From the NCBI RefSeq assembly GCF_009765375.1, contig NZ_VTOK01000014.1, forward strand, positions 1 to 64,000: a stretch of DNA of 64,000 nt, in the 5' to 3' direction. Below the pieces are notes generated by a model. The model made no database searches. It saw only the letters and a list, made by a program, of their open reading frames with translations, and was not told where the DNA came from. Both the position numbers and the translations under genes were made by a program. How positions within the stretch are numbered: the first letter of the stretch is position 1; every line of letters begins with the position of its first letter. Below are positions 43,472 to 52,344 of this stretch, piece after piece. This DNA is from Alteribacillus sp. YIM 98480 (GTDB lineage Bacteria; Bacillota; Bacilli; Bacillales; Marinococcaceae).

Positions 43472-44053
43472 ATGAAGTTAAAATCTCTTGATATAGTCTC
43501 CGCTGCTCTGTTTGCTGCTTTAATGGGAATAGGAGCTAACATTACCGCTTATTTAGTGATTGGCGGTGTGCCCATTACTCTCCAGCCTATTATTGCGATA
43601 CTAGCAGGTGCTCTTCTTGGCAGCAGATTAGGAGCTCTTTCTATGATTATTTACATGCTGATTGGCTTAGTAGGTATGCCTGTATTCGCTGAATTTTCAG
43701 GAGGATTTCGAGCGCTCGTCAGCCCAACATTCGGCTTTATTTTATCTTTTATTTTATCAGCATATGTGACAGGAAAAATAATAGAAAGAAAACAGAATCC
43801 TTCTATGGCAGTATTTTTTATAGCTGCATTTACTGGACTAGCTATTAATTATTTGTTAGGTACAAATTATATGTACTATGCGTATCTTTGGATTGCTGAA
43901 GCTCCAGAGGGCTTTTCTTATTCGATGGTCTGGGCATGGATGATACTCCCGCTTATTAAAGACACCATTTTCACTGCGTTAGCAGCAGCTTCTGTGCCGA
44001 AGCTTCATCGGTTACGAAACAAAAGGTTAAAACTCTCTCAGCGAATTGCTTAA
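43472..44053 (+). CDS. bioY: Biotin transporter BioY
   Basis: A 193-residue S component with about six spans. ALFAALMGIGANITAYLVIG, GGVPITLQPIIAILAGALLG and SRLGALSMIIYMLIGLVGMP are the biotin-binding N-terminal motifs; FSGGFRALVSPTFGFILSF follows. The ATG at 43472 follows AGGCAGGG; an upstream in-frame start lacks a site. It works alone or with the ECF module. A BirA-type operator 220 nt upstream supports biotin repression. The leader between contains a family C repeat. Confidence 0.95.
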   Translation: MKLKSLDIVSAALFAALMGIGANITAYLVIGGVPITLQPIIAILAGALLGSRLGALSMIIYMLIGLVGMPVFAEFSGGFRALVSPTFGFILSFILSAYVTGKIIERKQNPSMAVFFIAAFTGLAINYLLGTNYMYYAYLWIAEAPEGFSYSMVWAWMILPLIKDTIFTALAAASVPKLHRLRNKRLKLSQRIA

Positions 44054-44136
44054 ATATTTAGCAAAGTGGAAAAAAATTCCGAACAGCAACGGCTGGTTAG
44101 TTCAAAAACGCAATAACTTTACTTTCTTACCTATTG

Positions 44137-44168
44137 CAAAAGGAACCCCATTGGACGGGGTTCCTTTT
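44137..44168 (-). terminator. Intrinsic terminator of the TRAP operon
   Basis: On the minus strand AAAGGAACCCC pairs with GGGGTTCCTTT after a GTCCAAT loop; the stop of dctP lies just upstream. Confidence 0.65.
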
Positions 44169-44174
44169 GTACGT

Positions 44175-45266
44175 TTATTCTCCTTGTATTTCTTCAATTT
44201 CAGATTCTAATTTATCCAGAATCTCTCCTGCTTGATCCCCAGCATTTTCTCTATAAAAATCACGTTGTGGAATCGCAAGTTCACGGAATGCATCACGCTG
44301 ATCTTCCGTTAGTTCAGTAACTTCAGTTGGATTTTCTTCGTTATCTTCAATTTCAGATAACAATTCGTTGTTTAAGTCATCCTGTAGTTCAAAACCAACA
44401 TCGCGCATTTCTTCTACTGTTTCATCAATGATGCCTTTAATGTCATCTGGCAGACCATCATAGAAAGATGGATTAACTGTTGTCATTGCAACATAAGTAT
44501 TGTGGTTGGAAATCGTCATATAATCCTGTACTTCATGGAAAGAAGCATCAGCAATAAAGAAAATTGGATTTTCTTGGCCATCTACCGTACCAGTCTGAAG
44601 TCCAGAGTAAAGCTCTCCCCAGCTCATTACGGAAGGGTCTGCACCATAAGCTTTATAGGATTCTTGGATCAAAGGAGAATCCTGGGTTCTCATTTTGAAT
44701 CCTTCAAAATCTGCAGGCTCAGTCAACTCACTATTACCTGTCCATTGCATTGCACCTTCTGTCCAGAAAGATAGCGGCTTAATATTGTTTTCTTCATAAA
44801 GAGCGGCCAAATCGTCATTTAGTGCTTCACTTGTATTTAATAATTCATGTGTTACTTCTTGATCATCCGGAAGCAAAAACTGCAGTGCGAAAATCTGTCC
44901 TTCTTCCACCATTGTTCCTGTGAAACCTGGGGAAACGATCGCAAATTCAACAGCACCGCTTTGCAGCTGTTCGACCTGGTCTACTTCGCTTCCTAACCCG
45001 CCAAATTCATATACATCCATTGTAATCTGCCCGTCTGATTTTTCTTCAAGACGATTCGCAAATTCTTCTGCATATTCGTATTGTACTTGTCCATCATTTT
45101 CTTCTGTTACAAAACGCCATTCATATGTTTCTCCGTTTCCTTCTGCTGATTCACCATTATCAGTGTCTCCGCCTCCGTCATCAGATTCTCCGCCGCCGCA
45201 AGCAGCCAGCATTAGTGATGATAGCAAAGCCGTGCTGACCAGCCATCTAAATTTGTTTTTTTTCAT
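44175..45266 (-). CDS. dctP: TRAP transporter solute-binding lipoprotein (DctP family)
   Basis: A 363-residue DctP-type receptor. The signal peptide ends in a LAAC lipobox (Cys23), followed by a Gly/Asp/Glu linker. The binding domain has YEWRFVTEENDGQVQYEYAE, GGLGSEVDQVEQLQSGAVEF and the sugar/carboxylate-acid arginine region FKMRTQDSPLIQESYKAYGA, then YSGLQTGTVDGQENP. It binds a C4-dicarboxylate or similar acid; the ligand is unknown. The start follows AAGGGGGTAATG. Unusually it is the last gene of the set, after dctQ and dctM; dctP is commonly first. Confidence 0.92.
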   Translation of the reverse strand: MKKNKFRWLVSTALLSSLMLAACGGGESDDGGGDTDNGESAEGNGETYEWRFVTEENDGQVQYEYAEEFANRLEEKSDGQITMDVYEFGGLGSEVDQVEQLQSGAVEFAIVSPGFTGTMVEEGQIFALQFLLPDDQEVTHELLNTSEALNDDLAALYEENNIKPLSFWTEGAMQWTGNSELTEPADFEGFKMRTQDSPLIQESYKAYGADPSVMSWGELYSGLQTGTVDGQENPIFFIADASFHEVQDYMTISNHNTYVAMTTVNPSFYDGLPDDIKGIIDETVEEMRDVGFELQDDLNNELLSEIEDNEENPTEVTELTEDQRDAFRELAIPQRDFYRENAGDQAGEILDKLESEIEEIQGE

Positions 45267-45329
45267 TGTTACATTACCCCCTTAAATTTTCTTAAATCTA
45301 TCTCAATCCTGCATTAAGCTATTTTTAAT

Positions 45330-46595
45330 TTACAGCAGGAATAGAGAAATCTGTGGAAACATAATAAGCAGCACACATACTATAATCATCATAACAATAA
45401 ATGGAGGTGTCCCTCTTATCGTGTCTAAGTATGATCGGTTAAACACTGCACTGGCTGTAAATATATCTACACCAAAAGGCGGTGTTGCTGATCCCAGGGC
45501 AGCCTGGAACGTCACAATAACACCAAGATGAACAGGATCAATACCAGCCTGCTGTGCTGCGGGTGCAAATATTGGCGTTAAAATTAATATAACAACGATT
45601 GGATCTACAAACATGCACCCTATAAAAAAGAATATAGAAACAATAATCAATACATAAATTGGCCCCGGATTTCCCGATAAAAATACTTCAGAGATCATCT
45701 GGGGAATTCTTGCAAATTGTATAATATAAGCAAATGCCTGACCCCCAGCAACGAGAATAAAAACAGCTGAAGTGACAAGACCGGTTGAGAGCGCTATTTT
45801 TGGTATTTTTTTCAAGCTAAATGACCTGAAAATCACAAGTTCGAGCAATAACGCGTATAAAACAGAGATCCCAGCAGCTTCTGTCGGAGTAAAAAATCCT
45901 GTATAAATCCCTCCGATGATAATAACCGGAAACATCAGAGGAAAAATTGCTTTCCATGTAAAACGAAAACGTTCCGACCAGGTTGCCTTCTCCGCTAATG
46001 GGATGTTAAACAACCGAGCGTGTATATATGCATAAACAGCAAAAAATAAAAATATTAACACTCCTGGACCGATACCTGCAATAAACAAGTCTCCAATTGA
46101 AGTATTGGATATAATACCATAAATAATCATTCCGATACTAGGTGGAACTAAAAGCGCCACGTCACTGGAATTAATAATAAAAGCAATAGCTGTAGAATCT
46201 TTATAGCCAACCTTTAATAGTCTTTCTCGCATTGGTTTTCCGATAGCTACAACTGTACCTTGTGTCGAACCGGAAATAGACCCAAACAATGTACAAGCTG
46301 CAGCAGTAGTGATCGCATACCCTCCGCGCAAGTGCCCTACAAATGACCCTACAAAATCAAGGAGCCGATTGGAAGTTCTTCCCATAGACATAATATCTGC
46401 TGCGAAAATAAACAGCGGTACAGCTAATAGTGCATAATTAGAGATCCCTTCGAGCATCTGCTGCACCATAAAAAATGGTTCTAGATTTGGAAAGTATATA
46501 AGTACAACGACCAATGGCGCCAAAGTTAATGGAATCATCATTGGAAAACCTAAAAGTAAAAAGACAACCATAATAAGTAAGAGTGTTGTCACCAT
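45330..46595 (-). CDS. dctM: TRAP transporter large permease (DctM family)
   Basis: A 421-residue ion-transporter-superfamily permease with 11-12 spans, starting VTTLLLIMVVFLLLGFPMMI. Family marks are AVPLFIFAADIMSMG, AACTLFGSISGSTQGTVVAI, NSSDVALLVPPSIGMIIYG and FTPTEAAGISVLYALLLEL. It uses a Na+ gradient with DctQ and DctP to import an organic acid. It begins 32 nt after dctQ. Length is normal and no disruption is seen. Confidence 0.93.
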   Translation of the reverse strand: MVTTLLLIMVVFLLLGFPMMIPLTLAPLVVVLIYFPNLEPFFMVQQMLEGISNYALLAVPLFIFAADIMSMGRTSNRLLDFVGSFVGHLRGGYAITTAAACTLFGSISGSTQGTVVAIGKPMRERLLKVGYKDSTAIAFIINSSDVALLVPPSIGMIIYGIISNTSIGDLFIAGIGPGVLIFLFFAVYAYIHARLFNIPLAEKATWSERFRFTWKAIFPLMFPVIIIGGIYTGFFTPTEAAGISVLYALLLELVIFRSFSLKKIPKIALSTGLVTSAVFILVAGGQAFAYIIQFARIPQMISEVFLSGNPGPIYVLIIVSIFFFIGCMFVDPIVVILILTPIFAPAAQQAGIDPVHLGVIVTFQAALGSATPPFGVDIFTASAVFNRSYLDTIRGTPPFIVMMIIVCVLLIMFPQISLFLL

Positions 46596-46627
46596 TTGCT
46601 TTTCCCCGCCATTCTACAAAAGAAATT

Positions 46628-47176
46628 TTATATTGAACCAGATTGTTCTATATCTTCTTCCTTGTCATAATCTTTTCTTTCAGCTGCAAGATAAACATCT
46701 TTATTTTTCACGTTTACCCAGAAATTTCGGAAAAATTGCATCGCCCCTAATACAAACCCTATCGGCGCCCACATGATCATCAAATAATATGGTAAGCGTA
46801 ATGCCGATGTTACACGATTTGCATCAATTACCGATTGTACATATCCATAAGAATAATAAGCAAAAACAAGCATGATTACCCCTGTTATGAAGGGAATGAG
46901 AAGAGCAAGTGTTTTCCGCAGCTTAAAAGGCACATTATCAAATATGGCTGACATACTAATATGCCGGCCTTTCCGTGCAACGTAACTAATTCCCATAAAT
47001 GTTGCCATAAATAGTGCCAGCTGGCTGATCTCTTCTGCAAAAGCCCAGCTTCTTCCTGCAAAATTCCGGCTGATGGCATTTCCTGCAACCATTACAGTAA
47101 TCGTAATAATAGAAAGACTCAAAATAAATTCTTCAAGTCTTCTTAATTGGTTATCTAACCACTTTACCATTTTCAT
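46628..47176 (-). CDS. dctQ: TRAP transporter small permease (DctQ family)
   Basis: A 182-residue protein with four spans typical of DctQ: LEEFILSLSIITITVMVAGN, the AISRNFAGRSWAFAEEISQL loop, FMGISYVARKGRHISMSAIF, and the C-terminal IMWAPIGFVLGAMQFFRNFW helix. It partners DctM. The ATG at 47176 is preferred to a TTG four codons earlier, but neither has a strong ribosome site (GGATG only). It is the first gene of a dctQ-dctM-dctP minus-strand operon. Confidence 0.88.
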   Translation of the reverse strand: MKMVKWLDNQLRRLEEFILSLSIITITVMVAGNAISRNFAGRSWAFAEEISQLALFMATFMGISYVARKGRHISMSAIFDNVPFKLRKTLALLIPFITGVIMLVFAYYSYGYVQSVIDANRVTSALRLPYYLMIMWAPIGFVLGAMQFFRNFWVNVKNKDVYLAAERKDYDKEEDIEQSGSI

Positions 47177-47926
47177 GTTAATCAACATCCATTCTAACGT
47201 TTAGGTGGTTTTTTTATTATACTTATTTTTCGAAAAATATTAAAAAAATCAGCATAGCGCCTTGTAAAGAAAGCAGCCTGAACCGTATCTCAGTTGGTAG
47301 AGGCATTTAACGTCCATTACGCTGACAGCCGTTTCTTATTTGCATTTTTTAACATATAACAACATTTTTTATCATAACTGAAAGGACTTTCCCTGTTCAA
47401 ATTGCATAAACAATCATATCACCTTAAATTTCACTGATAATGAACCTGAGCATAAATGAGAACACTATATTTGTAGCATACCTGTTACAATACACCCCCT
47501 TGTTAATTATATCTTTTAGTTCTATTGTACTTCTTTTTAATAAACATATAGTTCTAAAAGAGTAATACAGTAATACATCAGGAAGGTGCACAGTTTGTCA
47601 CCGAAATCGGAAAACGGTAGCTTGTTTTTCTGTGATATAATTAGATTAAGATATAAAATAATAATATAGTAATTGTCTAAAATATTCGAAAACTCAAGGT
47701 ATATATTAGTATAACAGCAGTTGGAAAATTATAAAAGAGGCAGTTCTTCGAAACTAGGATTAGAAATAATAAATAATGAAAAGTTATCTTACTTGAGTGA
47801 ATTTCATCACTCATTTCTATATCATTATAATCGAACATTATATAAATTTTCCTCGTAATCAAAATAGCGCTTATGAAGTTGATTCACTTATATAAAAGCA
47901 TATATACCGAAAGGACGTTCTAATGA
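47177..47926. other. 750-nt gap without a supported gene
   Basis: AT-rich. A tRNA D-arm-like word (TCTCAGTTGGTAGAG near 47288-47302) lies without a surrounding cloverleaf. The promoter of dctQ (-) and of yuiD (+) should lie here. No repeat of families A-C was found. Confidence 0.4.
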
Positions 47927-48406
47927 ATGGAACTATTGAATAATTTCCCTTTGTGGATTGCTCTTATTTCTATCTTATTTGCTCAAGGAATTAAAATTCC
48001 TCTTGCCTACATTGCATCAAAAAAATGGGATATCACTCTAGTTACTAGTACAGGCGGTATGCCTAGTTCTCATTCGGCAGCTGTCACTTCCGTTTCAACT
48101 GCTATTGGCATGGACCACGGTTTTGATTCCGCACTTTTTGCGATATGTACTGTTTTTGGAGTCATCGTTATGTTCGATGCAACGGGTGTTAGACGCCACG
48201 CTGGTTATCACGCTACCGTTTTAAACCAGCTGGTTGTAGATTTTAATAAGTTTGTTACAGAAGCAAAATCATGGCAGCAGAAAGAAGAAACAGAAAAAAG
48301 AGAAGAACTGAAAGAACTTCTTGGCCATCAGCCAATCGAAGTATTTTTTGGAGCTCTCTTTGGCATTCTTATTGCTGTTATTGGTCATTTTGTGATGTTT
48401 GGATAA
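47927..48406 (+). CDS. yuiD: Divergent PAP2-family membrane protein (YuiD-like)
   Basis: A 159-residue protein of the divergent PAP2 (acid phosphatase/vanadium peroxidase-related) family. NFPLWIALISILFAQGIKIP is the first span; TGGMPSSHSAAVTSVSTAIG is the signature with the catalytic-type SxxHSA; DATGVRRHAGYHATVLNQLV follows; the C-terminal GHQPIEVFFGALFGILIAV span closes it. It is close to B. subtilis YuiD. Its place next to yuiC, yuiB and ndh is the B. subtilis order. The substrate is unknown, a lipid phosphate being plausible. Confidence 0.9.
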   Translation: MELLNNFPLWIALISILFAQGIKIPLAYIASKKWDITLVTSTGGMPSSHSAAVTSVSTAIGMDHGFDSALFAICTVFGVIVMFDATGVRRHAGYHATVLNQLVVDFNKFVTEAKSWQQKEETEKREELKELLGHQPIEVFFGALFGILIAVIGHFVMFG

Positions 48407-48422
48407 TGGAGGGAGAAGATTT

Positions 48423-49235
48423 ATGCGCATCGTTTCACTATGTCCCAGTAATACCGAAATCGCTGCTTACCTTGGCCTAACAGAGCAATTGATCGGCGTT
48501 GATGACTATTCGGATTGGCCGAACACTGTAAATACTTTGCCTCGGCTTGGTCCTGACCTTTCTATTGATATGGATAAAGCAGCAGATCTGAATCCTGATC
48601 TGGTCCTTGCCTCGTTAAGTGTCCCAGGAATGGAAAAAAACATAGAGAAATTAAAAGAAAAAAATTTACCGTACATTGTATCAAAACCAAATTCTCTTGA
48701 AGATGTAAGGAGCGATCTTCTTCTTATTGGAGAAGCTACCGGTACTTATAAAAAAGCTCAAACATTGGTGAGTCGAATGGATGATATACTGGCTGATTAT
48801 GAAAGAAAAGCATCAGAATGCAACCCAGTTCGTCTTTATTGGGAGTGGTGGCCTAAACCGGCTTTCAGTCCAGGAGGCGGGAATTGGCTGTCTTCTATAA
48901 GCAGATTAGCCGGTGCAAGAAATATATTAGAAGACAGAACCGAAGCAAGCTGCCAAGTAAGCTGGGAAGAGATTAAAAATTTGGAACCTGATCATATTTG
49001 TATGGCATGGGTTGGGGTGCAAACGGAAAAGGTCAAACCTGAAATATTGTATAAAAGAGAAGGCTGGTCCTCTATGAAAGCACTAAAAACGAATAACGTA
49101 CATGTTTTAGAAGAACCTTTGTACTGCCGGCCATCTCCAAGACTGTTGATAGGGTTGCAAAAACTTGCTCACCTTTTACACCCGGAAGTATTTCAAAAAC
49201 CTACCAACTTAGATCCCCTTTTAGAAGAATCCTAA
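48423..49235 (+). CDS. Cobalamin-binding-type protein without a signal peptide
   Basis: A 270-residue BtuF/FecB-like type III periplasmic-binding domain: MRIVSLCPSNTEIAAYLGLT, GVDDYSDWPNTVNTLPRLGP, DKAADLNPDLVLASLSVPG and VRLYWEWWPKPAFSPGGGNW. These features match proteins called cobalamin-binding. Unlike BtuF lipoproteins it begins directly with the first beta strand, with no signal peptide or lipobox, so it should be cytoplasmic. The ATG at 48423 follows AATGGAGGGAG. It overlaps no transporter genes; the inserted position between yuiD and yuiC differs from B. subtilis. Confidence 0.85.
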   Translation: MRIVSLCPSNTEIAAYLGLTEQLIGVDDYSDWPNTVNTLPRLGPDLSIDMDKAADLNPDLVLASLSVPGMEKNIEKLKEKNLPYIVSKPNSLEDVRSDLLLIGEATGTYKKAQTLVSRMDDILADYERKASECNPVRLYWEWWPKPAFSPGGGNWLSSISRLAGARNILEDRTEASCQVSWEEIKNLEPDHICMAWVGVQTEKVKPEILYKREGWSSMKALKTNNVHVLEEPLYCRPSPRLLIGLQKLAHLLHPEVFQKPTNLDPLLEES

Positions 49236-49236
49236 T

Positions 49237-49908
49237 TTAAAAAGATGGGCTTTGCTGAACCACCGGTAAAGCTCCTTCTTTGTTTAATGCCATTAATTCT
49301 TCTTCTCGCAGCGTGCCATCTCCTTTTTTCAGCACATACACTTCTACATTGCGTTTCCCCCATTTGTCGTAAACGTCTTCTACAGAATCATAATATAAGT
49401 CGAGTTTTTTTCCTTTTATTGCTGAGCCGGTGTCTGCTACAATGCCATAGCCGTACTCCGGAATATATAAAACCGTTCCTATTGGAAAATACGCAGGATC
49501 AGCTGCAATAGTAGAAACCTGATCACGTCTAACTTTAACCCCTGAATACGTAATTCCGTAGGCGGGATCTTCTTTTGTTTTTCCCGTAGACTCATAGCCT
49601 GCTGTATATCCTGTCGCAGTTACCATTTCTGTCGGTCCTTCTGTTTCAAATAATATCTCTGCTTCTTCATTAAAAGCAGGTTCCGGCCACTCTTCATCTA
49701 TACCGCGCTTATAGTTGTTCGTTCCTCGTTTTTCAGGGACATCCGAAATCTTTTTATCCTGTATATATTCGGTTTTTATATAATCATAAAAATACCCTGG
49801 CAGCTCTTGTGCTTTTACATTTGTTACATAAGATAAGGTGGTAGTTACTGCGACGACGAAAAATAAAGTCATTGACATCCTTCTGTAAAATGTTATTTTT
49901 TTATCCAT
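49237..49908 (-). CDS. yuiC: 3D-domain (MltA-like) cell-wall protein YuiC
   Basis: A 223-residue secreted or membrane-anchored protein. An N-terminal hydrophobic segment [19 protein letters not shown] follows a basic KKITFYRR start. The C-terminal 3D domain (about 95-205) has [40 protein letters not shown] and [17 protein letters not shown], with the DTGS/DLY aspartates of lytic transglycosylase-like 3D proteins. It matches YuiC, linked to stationary-phase/spore muralytic functions. The start follows GGAGTG. It is transcribed with yuiB, 206 nt away with a family C repeat between. Confidence 0.9.
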   Translation of the reverse strand: MDKKITFYRRMSMTLFFVVAVTTTLSYVTNVKAQELPGYFYDYIKTEYIQDKKISDVPEKRGTNNYKRGIDEEWPEPAFNEEAEILFETEGPTEMVTATGYTAGYESTGKTKEDPAYGITYSGVKVRRDQVSTIAADPAYFPIGTVLYIPEYGYGIVADTGSAIKGKKLDLYYDSVEDVYDKWGKRNVEVYVLKKGDGTLREEELMALNKEGALPVVQQSPSF

Positions 49909-49993
49909 TAAAAATCACTCCTCTCACAGAAACAGCATCTCCAAAAAAAGAGAATTTATTCCTGTGAAGAAAAGTGTTCCGTTTTTTCATATT

Positions 49994-50084
49994 ATAAAAA
50001 CTCGGCTTGTCGCCGAGTCCTATCGCGGAAGTCATAGTTTTCTTATACTTTGATCTTTTAACAAACTTAAACCTCCTAAAGTAA
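49994..50084 (+). repeat. Family C repeat between yuiB and yuiC
   Basis: TATAAAAACTCGGCTTGTCG, CCGAGTCCTATCGCGGAAGT and TTATACTTTGATCTTTTAAC. The first stem has paired changes (GGCTTG with CGAGTC) compared with GACTTG/CAAGTC in other copies, which keep pairing possible. Confidence 0.75.
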
Positions 50085-50115
50085 AAAAAGAGCTGCTCTA
50101 CTACAGAACAACCCT
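50084..50115 (-). terminator. Possible terminator after yuiB
   Basis: On the minus strand GTTGTTCT pairs through G-U pairs with AGAGCAGC, followed by TCTTTTTTT. Confidence 0.45.
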
Positions 50116-50444
50116 TAAAACATTTGATAGCCGCGTACGCGCAGCATTCTTATTGCAATACCCGCTATAATCGCTCCTATCAATCCGCTTGATAAAATGA
50201 CTATATCTACGAGTTTTAACGAAATTAAATCATTACCTAAAGCACTAAAAGATGCTCCCGGCGATAAAATATAATCAAAAAAACGTACATTATCTATTAT
50301 GGCAATAACAATAAGCGGATAAACAACCGCCATTATCCACGTAGACCGCAATATCATATTTAAAAGAAATCCAATACCAAAAAATAAAAGTAAAAACAAC
50401 GCCATTGAAATAATCAATTGAGGAAGGCTTCCTATGCCGCTCAT
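50115..50444 (-). CDS. yuiB: YuiB-like membrane protein
   Basis: A 109-residue protein with three predicted helices: LPQLIISMALFLLLFFGIGF, LRSTWIMAVVYPLIVIAIID, and VDIVILSSGLIGAIIAGIAI followed by RMLRVRGYQMF. This size, topology and the C-terminal basic RxLRxxGYxMF ending match YuiB of Bacillus. The ribosome site GGGGGTGAAAG precedes ATG. It lies between yuiC and the NADH dehydrogenase on the same strand. The function is unknown. Confidence 0.85.
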   Translation of the reverse strand: MSGIGSLPQLIISMALFLLLFFGIGFLLNMILRSTWIMAVVYPLIVIAIIDNVRFFDYILSPGASFSALGNDLISLKLVDIVILSSGLIGAIIAGIAIRMLRVRGYQMF

Positions 50445-50705
50445 TCTCTTTCACCCCCAAATCATTGTAAGTGTACCGAAAGATGAAATCCGTCGTCAAC
50501 TTTTCACACTTTTTCATTATACACAATAGATATGACTAAAGTGTGAAGCAGCTTTAATTGTATCGAAAATACCTGATTCAATGCTTACTCTAACATTGAT
50601 GTTTTTGAGGACATCTTTCAAAAACGAGGCCCATGCGCTTTTTTGCGTCCTTTACGTAAAATGGCATCGTTATTTAAATATTTTAATACCAGTATAGTAA
50701 CGCAT
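50445..50705. other. Short gap upstream of yuiB
   Basis: AT-rich with no supported ORF. A homologue of the small yuiA gene expected here from B. subtilis synteny was not found. Confidence 0.4.
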
Positions 50706-50743
50706 AAAAAGGCTCTGCAACATCTAATCATTTGCAGAGCCTT
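50706..50743 (-). terminator. Intrinsic terminator of ndh
   Basis: On the minus strand AGGCTCTGCAA pairs with TTGCAGAGCCT, followed by TTTTATG. Confidence 0.75.
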
Positions 50744-50752
50744 GTTTCTTTT

Positions 50753-51958
50753 TTAAAATGGGTTTTTCCCTTTTTTCAGCGTTAGACCGACTCCGCCCAA
50801 AATCCAAAGGTAGCGGTTGTCAATCATTTTCTTCATAAAGTTAGCAGATGTTCCAAAGAGTTTTTTATTACCGACAACCCCGATTGCTTCTTTTCCACCT
50901 AGAGAAGCAACAGTCCCTTTAATGTCCGGCTTAAATTCTTTTAACTCTTCCCCTTTTACAAGAGCTTTTAAGTTAGCTGCTACTGTTTCAGCTTGCTGCA
51001 TGGCAATCTGGGCTGTAGGAGGGAAAGGACGCTCTGTTTCTTCATTAATCATTAAGGAGCAATCTCCGATAATAAAAATGTTTTCATGTCCTGGAGCGCG
51101 CAGATCAGGGTCTACTTTCACTCGGCCTCTCATGTTCTCAAATCCAGACTTTTCAATAACTGGATTACCTCGAACACCAGTTGCCCAAACTACAGTGGAA
51201 GATTTTATTTCTTCACCGTCTTTTAAAATGACGCCGTCTTCTTTCACTTCACTGATAGGGGTATTAATTTTAAATTCTACACCGCGATTTTCAAGAAGGT
51301 TCATGGCGTATTCTACCAGTTCAGGATCAAATCCTGGTAAAGCAGTAGGTGCTGCTTCGATAACATACATTTTCACCTTGCTTTTTGGAATATCATATTC
51401 CTTACAAAGCTCAGGCACACGTTCACTCAATTCCCCAATAAATTCGATACCAGTAAAGCCGGCACCTGCAACGACAAATGTTAACAGCTCGTCTTTTGGT
51501 TCAGGCTCATTATTATATTTTGCGAACATATATTCAATATGGTCTTTCATTTCGCGAGCACCATTTACTGTCCACTTATTAAAGGAATAATCAAACACAC
51601 CCTCTACGCCAAACGTTTCTGGAACCGCACCAAGAGCAGTGACAAGGTAGTCAAATTCTACTTGTCCGCTGTTTTTCAATGATACTTTGTTTTCTTCTCT
51701 GTGGATTTCAACCACTTCATCTTGAATGAAATTAATTTTATTGATATCAATCACATCATCAATTTTCATCCGTGTACGATCGTGATGCATTGTTCCCGCA
51801 GCCGGTTCGTGAAGCCAAGTTGTTTGGTAATGATAATCATGTTTACTAACTAAAGTTACATTTGCCTCATTGTGTCCTAGCTCTTTCGTAATTTTGGTAG
51901 CGGTTACCATTCCACCGTAACCAGCACCTAAAATTAAAATATTTGGTTTAGTAGCCAT
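50753..51958 (-). CDS. yumB: Type II NADH dehydrogenase (YumB-like)
   Basis: A 401-residue NDH-2 flavoprotein, a peripheral membrane enzyme passing electrons from NADH to menaquinone without proton pumping. The FAD fold is [18 protein letters not shown] (about 6-23), the quinone-site region is [18 protein letters not shown], and the NADH fold is [53 protein letters not shown] and the C-terminal membrane-binding [10 protein letters not shown] complete it. The ATG at 51958 matches YumB; an earlier in-frame ATG 11 codons up is less likely. A Rex-like palindrome lies about 80 nt upstream. Confidence 0.93.
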   Translation of the reverse strand: MATKPNILILGAGYGGMVTATKITKELGHNEANVTLVSKHDYHYQTTWLHEPAAGTMHHDRTRMKIDDVIDINKINFIQDEVVEIHREENKVSLKNSGQVEFDYLVTALGAVPETFGVEGVFDYSFNKWTVNGAREMKDHIEYMFAKYNNEPEPKDELLTFVVAGAGFTGIEFIGELSERVPELCKEYDIPKSKVKMYVIEAAPTALPGFDPELVEYAMNLLENRGVEFKINTPISEVKEDGVILKDGEEIKSSTVVWATGVRGNPVIEKSGFENMRGRVKVDPDLRAPGHENIFIIGDCSLMINEETERPFPPTAQIAMQQAETVAANLKALVKGEELKEFKPDIKGTVASLGGKEAIGVVGNKKLFGTSANFMKKMIDNRYLWILGGVGLTLKKGKNPF

Positions 51959-52344
51959 CGAAATCACATCCATTTTAAAGTATTTGCTCATTAATATTTT
52001 CCCCGGAACTTTAACGATTACGACAAATTAAATTCACATGTGATTAATTTCACGTATATGAACGTAAGAAAAATCCCTCTCTACGGGATAGTAAAAATGA
52101 AAACAGCAATAAAACATAATAAGATATGAACATGCTGTTTCTGTTTTTCCGTTTAATGAATAATACATTTGTATTGCAAAATAGTCACAAATCACATATA
52201 TTATGATATTTCTTTTTTTTACGTTTTTCAACCTTTTTTTCAAAACTTCTTACATAACATGTTATCTATTTGTCTTTTAAAAAATGAAGGCATATGCTTA
52301 TAATAGGAGGTAGCGTTTTATAAGTTCATATGGAGGTGGACGTG
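51959..52344. other. Divergent promoter region between ndh and yumC
   Basis: It contains a Rex-like dyad (52038-52055) and a long AAACAGCA / TGCTGTTT inverted repeat at about 52098-52141. No gene is supported. Confidence 0.5.
52034..52055. promoter_or_regulatory. Rex-like or CRP/FNR-like operator upstream of ndh
   Basis: ATGTGATTAATTTCACGT (52038-52055) fits the core of the Rex site TTGTGAA-N4-TTCACAA in ten of 14 fixed positions. It overlaps a perfect TCACATGTGA palindrome at 52034-52043. In B. subtilis ndh is Rex-controlled, so an NADH-responsive repressor is plausible here. Confidence 0.45.

Noticed and set aside
47283-47330. tRNA D-arm-like word TCTCAGTTGGTAGAG
   Set aside because: No acceptor, anticodon or T arm could be paired around it.
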